Shown: positions 59,120 through 64,000 of the stretch, in pieces | Numbering within the stretch: the stretch's first letter is position 1 | Layout: each line of letters starts with the position of its first letter | Made by a program: the position numbers and the translations under genes | Source of the DNA: Phytophthora colocasiae | Lineage: Eukaryota; Oomycota; Peronosporomycetes; Peronosporales; Peronosporaceae | Length of the DNA stretch: 64,000 nt | Direction of reading: 5' to 3' | NCBI GenBank assembly: GCA_018806915.1 | Contig: JAGKQI010000096.1 | Coordinates: 1,860,001-1,924,000 of the forward strand | The notes under the pieces: generated by a model | Database searches by the model: none | What the model was told of the DNA's origin: nothing | Seen by the model: the letters and a program-made list of their open reading frames with translations, nothing else

Positions 59120-59616
59120 CTCCACTGCCACTACGCGAAGCCTCTGCTTGGCGCGACCGTTCTTCCTCTTCTAATCGCTCCACTTCGGACAGGACCCGGA
59201 CGGTCTTCTGACCTCCGGCCCGTCCACCCCACGACCACTGTTCCTCGGCCTGGGGTACCTTTCCCTCCATCTCTTCTTCCAATCCCGGACATTCTTCAAA
59301 CTTCCAATACCTCCAAACTCCAATTCCCCAATACTTCAATTCCCAATACTTCACTTCCAATACTTCAACGCTTCACTTCCAATTCTTCCGGACCGTCTTC
59401 TACTTCTGACCAATACTCCCGATACTCCAACTTCTGTTCCGTGGGAACTCACAAACTCGGGACTTCCGCGCTCCCTGCGCCCTGAGACTTTGCTTCTCAA
59501 CCGTGACCGTCTGGACTCGATACCAGACCGCGTACACGCCGGGTTCTTCAACTCCACGGGCTCTTCCGACTTGCTCTTACTTGACAACGAATGCCGTACC
59601 CTGCTTCTCCACCACG
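59120..59616 (-). other. Gypsy-B 5' leader
   Basis: About 500 bp between the 5' LTR and gag on the minus strand. It includes direct repeats of the CAATACTTC/CCAATACT type near 59300-59430. TGGTGGAGAAGCAGGGTAC at about 59596-59614 starts two bases from the LTR and begins with TGG, so it is a candidate tRNA primer site; the tRNA was not identified. Confidence 0.45.
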
Positions 59617-60108
59617 TGTCGCGAGTCGGTCTTGGGCGGGACGGTAGACGCTGCGGGTTACAAGTAGAACGGAACGGTAGAGCGATAAAAGCGCACCACA
59701 AAAAGTAAAGAAAAATATAAAAAGCGATTATTCTTTGACTTGGGGCTTGTGCTGCGGTGCCCAAGGTAAATTCACGACTGACCTCCACCAGCACGCCCTT
59801 CCTTCACTGTTTTCCAACGTCTCACGTCCTCCAGAGTCCTCTTCCTTTTCCTTCCCGGGTCCGTACCTCCTCGACGGTACCACTCACCCCTTCCTCACAC
59901 ATACTCGGGGCGCTGTTAAGCCCAGCGTAGCTCTAGTCCATGTCTTCCGTCCTTGGCATCAGCTCACACGCAACCTGGCGCACGCTCCACGCTCTTTCTT
60001 GGCTGCGCAGACCTCGTTTCCCTAGCAATAGCGGCGCGCACTCACCCTCGTGCTGGCTGCGACCGGGGCCGGCTCGAACAACTCCTCGCCATACATATGG
60101 TCTTCCGC
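59617..60108 (-). repeat. Gypsy-B 5' LTR
   Basis: Matches 47464-47953 except for a few substitutions and small indels. The last expected base (A on the plus strand) is absent: the next base is the first T of Gypsy-C. Confidence 0.88.
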
Positions 60109-60528
60109 TGTAACGGGGATGTTACACGAATGTTTCTCGTTGGTGTGTGACACACGTGGATACATTTATGTGGGTACATAATAGTGTGTGACACTCATGA
60201 TACATTTATGTGGGTACATAATGGTGTGGCACACACGAGTAGATACGTAGATGGCCTCAGAGCCTCACGTTGCATTTTGATTAGGATTTAGTATGTTAGA
60301 TACTAAATCCGTTACATTTAGGATTAGGACAATAAAGTCAATAAAAATCAGTTTGCATTTTACATAGTTAGTGTTAGTCCTTTGTTATAGGGACACTGAC
60401 TCTGTGAGTCCCGTATTTAGTGGACTACTTGGTTCTTGTATAGAACCGAAGGCTAGTGCCTTGCAAGCAGGACTCTACGAGTCAACTAAACTTCCTCTGT
60501 GCCGTGCACACCTACGCAGCCCCGCTGC
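60109..60528 (+). repeat. Gypsy-C 5' LTR (end approximate)
   Basis: Starts TGTAACGGGGATG. The U3 part has two copies of GATACATTTATGTGGGTACA followed by TAATAGTGTGTGACAC-like sequence (about 60162-60197 and 60199-60232). AATAAA occurs twice near 60330-60345. It probably ends in GCTGCA at about 60528, after which TGGTAGCAC (60531 on) could prime with the 3' end of initiator tRNA-Met. CCGTTACA near 60310 mirrors the start and is an alternative end. Confidence 0.55.
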
Positions 60529-60586
60529 ATCTGGTAGCACTTGTAGTCAATCCAACTCCTGAGTTGAAGACTGTTTCTCTGTGAGA

Positions 60587-61558
60587 ATGGAGCCAAAAGC
60601 ATACGCTCACTTGACTCCGAGTCAGCGGGACACGCTTAACAAGCTTACGTCCTTGCTGGGCCCCGAAGGTATGGCGCACCTTGCGTCCCAAGGGCCGGAG
60701 GCCGTCAACGCGCGTCTTGAGGCATTTGCCTCGTACGAAAACGCTCTCGTTGAGCACATCCAACGGAATGTAAAAGGAGTTAACCCCGCTCCGAGAGCTA
60801 AGCCCGTCACGCTCAGCGTGAAGACCTTTCACGGGCACGAAGGAGAGAACCTCCTGTTGTGGACCCGAGAGGTCGAAATGGCCATGGGAGCCGCTATGCT
60901 CCAGTTGGAAGGCCAACGCGTGGCGTTCGCCATCTCTAAGCTTGAAGGGCGAGCACGAGAATGGGCCTTGACGTCTGGGACGTCGGTAGAAATGGCCTTC
61001 CCCACTTGGGGTGAGCTTAAGGTCAAGCTTACGCAAGTGTTTGCTCCGCCTAACCAGGCGTATCGCGTGCGGTCACGCTTCCTTGCTTGCCGACAGGGCA
61101 AGAAGGACCTGGTGGACTATGTCCAAGAGCTGCGCACGCTCATTGCCGGCATGGCTGCCGACCCTCTACCTGAGGTGGTCACCGTGACCATCTTCATGGA
61201 AGGTTTACGAGCTGGCGTGGCCAGAACGGAGGTATTCCGTCAGAATCCTCGCACCTTCGAGGACGCTGTCAGCGTGGCATTGAATGCCGAACACAACTTT
61301 AAGTTGTCGAGGGTCGGTGCTAACAGCACAGGGTCCGGGGGACCCGAGCCCATGGACCTCAGCTATGCTGAAGATGAAGTAGCCGAGCTACGAGCTGCGG
61401 TGCAGCGTATGAGCACCCGCCGGTGCTACACGTGTGGTAGTCCCACACATCTGAGGCCCAACTGCCCTCTGCGCAAAGAGCGCGCCGGCCAGAATGGCCG
61501 CAACCCTGCCGCGGGTCCCGCTTTGGGCTCTGCCCAGGGAAACGAAGGCTCCCAGTAG
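60587..61558 (+). CDS. Gypsy-C Gag
   Basis: 323 residues from ATG 60587 to TAG 61558, intact. An N-terminal helical segment ([20 protein letters not shown]) precedes the capsid: [49 protein letters not shown] and [15 protein letters not shown]. One zinc knuckle, [14 protein letters not shown], is near residue 280 (CX2CX4HX4C). A short Gly/Ala-rich tail follows. Confidence 0.88.
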   Translation: MEPKAYAHLTPSQRDTLNKLTSLLGPEGMAHLASQGPEAVNARLEAFASYENALVEHIQRNVKGVNPAPRAKPVTLSVKTFHGHEGENLLLWTREVEMAMGAAMLQLEGQRVAFAISKLEGRAREWALTSGTSVEMAFPTWGELKVKLTQVFAPPNQAYRVRSRFLACRQGKKDLVDYVQELRTLIAGMAADPLPEVVTVTIFMEGLRAGVARTEVFRQNPRTFEDAVSVALNAEHNFKLSRVGANSTGSGGPEPMDLSYAEDEVAELRAAVQRMSTRRCYTCGSPTHLRPNCPLRKERAGQNGRNPAAGPALGSAQGNEGSQ

Positions 61559-61596
61559 ACGCGGGGCGGTCTACTGGGGAAGAACTGAGTTCTGCA

Positions 61597-63441
61597 GTGC
61601 GTGAGAGGCACTGGGGCTCAGCCCCGAAGAGCTCCGTGCTCTTAAACACGGAACGTGTGAGCAAGCAGGGCTTGCTGGTCGTCCATGTGGACGTGAAGGG
61701 CTTCGAGAAGCCGTGGATCGTGTTGATCATTTCGGGGGCGTCTGGCAACTACGTCAGACGCTCCACCGTTGAAGGTAGTCAGCAATATGCTGAGGCGCTT
61801 CGAGCGCGAAGAGGTGACACCGTCACTGTCCGTCTAGCGACGGGCGTCCGTGTCACGGCAGCCAAGGTCCCCATGGACCTGCGGCTGAAGTTCTTGGACT
61901 TCGATAGCGTGGAACGCTGCTTGGTCCTGGACCTGGATTCGAGGTACGACCTCATCCTTGGCATGGCGTGGCTGGAGCGCCACGAGCCATGGATTGATTG
62001 GAGGTCGAAGACCTTAGGTGCTACGCACTTCTCTCCTAGTGGAGCTTTGGCGAGTCATGAACCCACCTCTGCTAGGAAGCAGAAGCGCTATTGGCGCGAG
62101 CATCGAGCCGAGTCGGCTATGATGCTGGAAGTCGGTGTGTCCGAGTTGGTGGACAGCGCCGAGTGCGAGGACCGCAGTCCTGTTGAGCGCGTAGCGCTGG
62201 TTGACAGTGAGTCAACGTGTGGGCAAAGTTCACGTAACCCCTGTGGGGCGGCACGTACTCCGCCGAGTGACGCCGGTCATGGACCGTCACTGGATGCCGA
62301 TGGCATCGGGCCTTACCAGGCCGTGAACTGTGGGGTGGCACGTACTCCGTCGAGTGATACTGGTCGTGGACCAAGTCGATCGCTGAGTGTCTCTGACACT
62401 GGACCTGTTACGGTCATTGATTGTGCAGCGGCACGTACTCCGCTGAGCGGCATCGGTCGTCGACCGAGTGGATCGCAGAGTGTCACTGACACTGGGCCTG
62501 AAGGGGCCGAAACCTGTGCGGCGGCACGTACTCCGTCTAGTGACGTCGGCGGTAGACCGAGTCAGTCACTGAGTGTCACTGACACTGGGCCGGGCCAGGC
62601 CATATCCCCTGCGGCGGCACGTACTCCGCCTAGTGGACTTTCGTCGGCTAGGCGACGACGTCGTAAGGCCCTCTGGGCGAGACGCACTGCGTCTGAGTCG
62701 TCCGTGACGTCAAGTGTCAACGCACTGGAGGTCTGTGGGCAGCTATACACTCTGGTTGATGGAGTGGACGGCAGTGCCGAAGGCAGCGTCCTGCTGGACG
62801 GACTGCCGAGTGCTGACAAGCTCCTTGAGCTAGAAGAGATGTCGTTCGCCGACTTTGGCGATGCCTTGAAGGCTGGCGAACTCGCCGAGGTGGTCATCGT
62901 TCGACCTGAGGAGGAGTTAAACTCATCGTCCCTCGTAGACGAGTCCGTCTTGGCCGAGGTCAAGAAGGCGCTGAGCGCCAGGAGTGGATCGAGATCCTCA
63001 AGAATCCCTCGATCCCTTCTACCCTTGCTGAAGGAATATGGAGACGTTGTCTCAAAGGAACCACCGAGTGGCCTGCCTCCTGACCGAGGCGTTCGTCACG
63101 AGATCGACTTAGTTCCCGGAACTAAATACTGCGTGACCCGGCAGTGGCCTCTTCCTAAAGAGCAATGCGACGTCATTGACGCCTTCTTCCGTGCTAAGCA
63201 CGCGGCGGGTCTCGTGCGCGAGAGCAAGTCTCCGCACTCCGCGCCAACGTTCTGTGTCAGAAAGCCGAATGGCAAGTGGCGTATCGTTCACGCTTTTAAC
63301 AAGCTCAACGCTGCCACGATTCCGGCGCAGACGCCGATTCCTAGGAAGGATGTTCTTTCAGAACAACATGGTGGGTTGCACCATGTACAGTGCGCTCGAC
63401 TTAGTCGATGGCTACTATCAGCTGCTCATGCGAGCCAGTGA
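61597..63441 (+). pseudogene. Gypsy-C Pol: protease-like region, repeat linker, RT start
   Basis: The frame starts before any ATG, one register from gag. A protease-like domain at about 61675-62010 has WIVLIISGASGNYV where the family has an Asp before SGAS, and later YDLILGMAWL. A linker with 31-residue repeats follows. The RT begins HEIDLVPGTKYCVTRQWPLP and continues SAPTFCVRKPNGKWRIVHAF and NKLNAATIPAQTPIPRKDVL. An apparent extra T near 63356 shifts the frame; the last 28 codons to 63441 are missense. Confidence 0.8.
62242..62640 (+). repeat. 93-bp coding tandem repeat in Gypsy-C pol
   Basis: Units start at 62242 (87 bp), 62329, 62422, 62515 (93 bp each) and 62608 (partial). Each encodes CAAARTPSSD-like then GRGPS-like and SVTDTGP-like segments, about 31 residues. 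Confidence 0.85.
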
Positions 63442-64000
63442 TATTCCGCTTACAGCGGTGAGCACCCCGAGCGGTATGCTCTGGGAGTGGCTCGTCATGC
63501 CCCAAGGGCTGTCGAATGCGCCTGCAACGTTCAATCGTCTAGTGACGCAGTTGTTCAGGCCCCTACGGGCATTCGCACAGACGTACTTTGACGATGTGTT
63601 CGTCCACAGTCGTGCTGAGCACGGGAAGACTGATGTCGAGGTACACGTGGAACACGTGAGAGCAGTGCTCGAGTGCATGCGCACCAACAAGTTGTACGCC
63701 AACGCGGACAAGTGCGTCTTTGGCGCGGAAGAAATCCCTTTCCTAGGGTGCTTCATTGGGAAGCATGGCCTTCGTGCTGATCCAGCAAAGGTCAAGGCCA
63801 TTGTGGACTGGCCGGTTCCCTTGAACCAGAAGGACTTGCGTAAGTGGCTGGGCTTGGCCAACTACTTGCACAAGTACAGCGAGAACTACGCTGAGTTGAC
63901 TCGGCCACTGTCGGATCTCCTTAAGAAGGATGCCGAATGGGAATGGCGTGCTGAGCACGAGAGTGCGTTCACTCGTATCAAGGATAGCCTGCTTCAGGCA
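63356..64000 (+). CDS. Gypsy-C reverse transcriptase, continues beyond window
   Basis: Second pol frame, open to the window end. MYSALDLVDGYYQLLM, WEWLVMPQGLSNAPATFNRL, then the catalytic motif in QTYFDDVFVHSRAEH, where the usual Tyr-X-Asp-Asp has Phe at X. After that: CVFGAEEIPFLGCFIGKHGL and RKWLGLANYLHKY. The RNase H start (ESAFTRIKDSLL) is at the edge. Confidence 0.85.

Larger units (their letters stand above)
47464..60108 (-). mobile_element. Ty3/gypsy retrotransposon Gypsy-B, 12.6 kb, with accessory ORFs
   Basis: Bounded by LTRs of about 490 bp (47464-47954 and 59617-60108) that differ at only a handful of bases, so insertion is recent. On the minus strand: 5' LTR, leader, Gag with three zinc knuckles, protease, RT, RNase H, integrase. 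After pol come a 536-codon ORF on the opposite strand and a membrane-protein ORF on the sense strand, then the 3' LTR. pol needs at least five frame changes to be read through. The left outer flank is GCATG; the right end abuts Gypsy-C. Confidence 0.9.
60109..64000 (+). mobile_element. Ty3/gypsy retrotransposon Gypsy-C, 5' part
   Basis: Starts TGTAACGG at 60109, directly against Gypsy-B. LTR, Gag, protease and RT are present; RNase H, integrase and the 3' LTR lie beyond the window. pol has lost its protease Asp and has one frameshift near 63356. Confidence 0.85.

Noticed and set aside
62242..62640. CRISPR-like array
   Set aside because: The units are contiguous 93-bp in-frame coding repeats without spacers, inside a retrotransposon polyprotein.

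Overview
The window reads as oomycete nuclear DNA, most likely Phytophthora or a close relative. The reasons are short GT-AG introns (about 60-125 nt), a start-site motif of the oomycete Inr+FPR type in front of several genes, compact housekeeping genes, secreted AA7/berberine-bridge-type oxidases, and a dense mix of Ty3/gypsy, Ty1/copia, Mutator-like (MULE) and tRNA-derived SINE insertions. The species call is inference; no database search was possible.

Layout. 1-7.3 kb: a Ty3/gypsy element (Gypsy-A), 5' end outside the window. 8.4-10.7 kb: a decayed MULE transposase with a SWIM finger (MULE-1). 10.7-14.1 kb: a graveyard of host gene relics (post-SET-like, cyclin-like, ankyrin-like). 14.6-22.3 kb: a Ty1/copia element (Copia-A) whose gag is split by a FLYWCH-type MULE (MULE-2). 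22.4-27.3 kb: the only ordinary gene island, KIN17 (+), THOC7 (-), a WD40 protein (+) and a J-domain/zinc-finger protein (-). 27.8-46.7 kb: four paralogous secreted FAD oxidases arranged + + - -. The first two are separated by a MULE carrying SWIM and Ulp1-like domains (MULE-3). The middle two form a tail-to-tail inverted pair. The last two are separated by a young gag-only copia element (Copia-B) with a perfect 5-bp target duplication. 46.9-47.3 kb: a SINE flanked by a 16-bp target duplication. 47.5-60.1 kb: a 12.6-kb Ty3/gypsy element (Gypsy-B, minus strand) with nearly identical LTRs. 60.1-64 kb: the 5' part of another Ty3/gypsy element (Gypsy-C), abutting Gypsy-B to the base.

Most unusual content. 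Gypsy-B carries, beyond pol, a 536-codon ORF in antisense and a membrane-protein ORF on the sense strand, head to head across about 260 bp, while its pol is broken by several frameshifts. All four AA7-like oxidases keep the FAD-linking cysteine but have arginine where the FAD-linking histidine is expected. MULE-3 has four introns packed with TGTTGC repeats and an exon packed with the reverse complement GCAACA. Both copia elements have primer sites matching the anticodon region of initiator tRNA-Met, and in Copia-B the gag start codon is the anticodon complement itself.

Start codons were re-read as ATG where needed; many long open frames are antisense or alternative-frame shadows and are left out.
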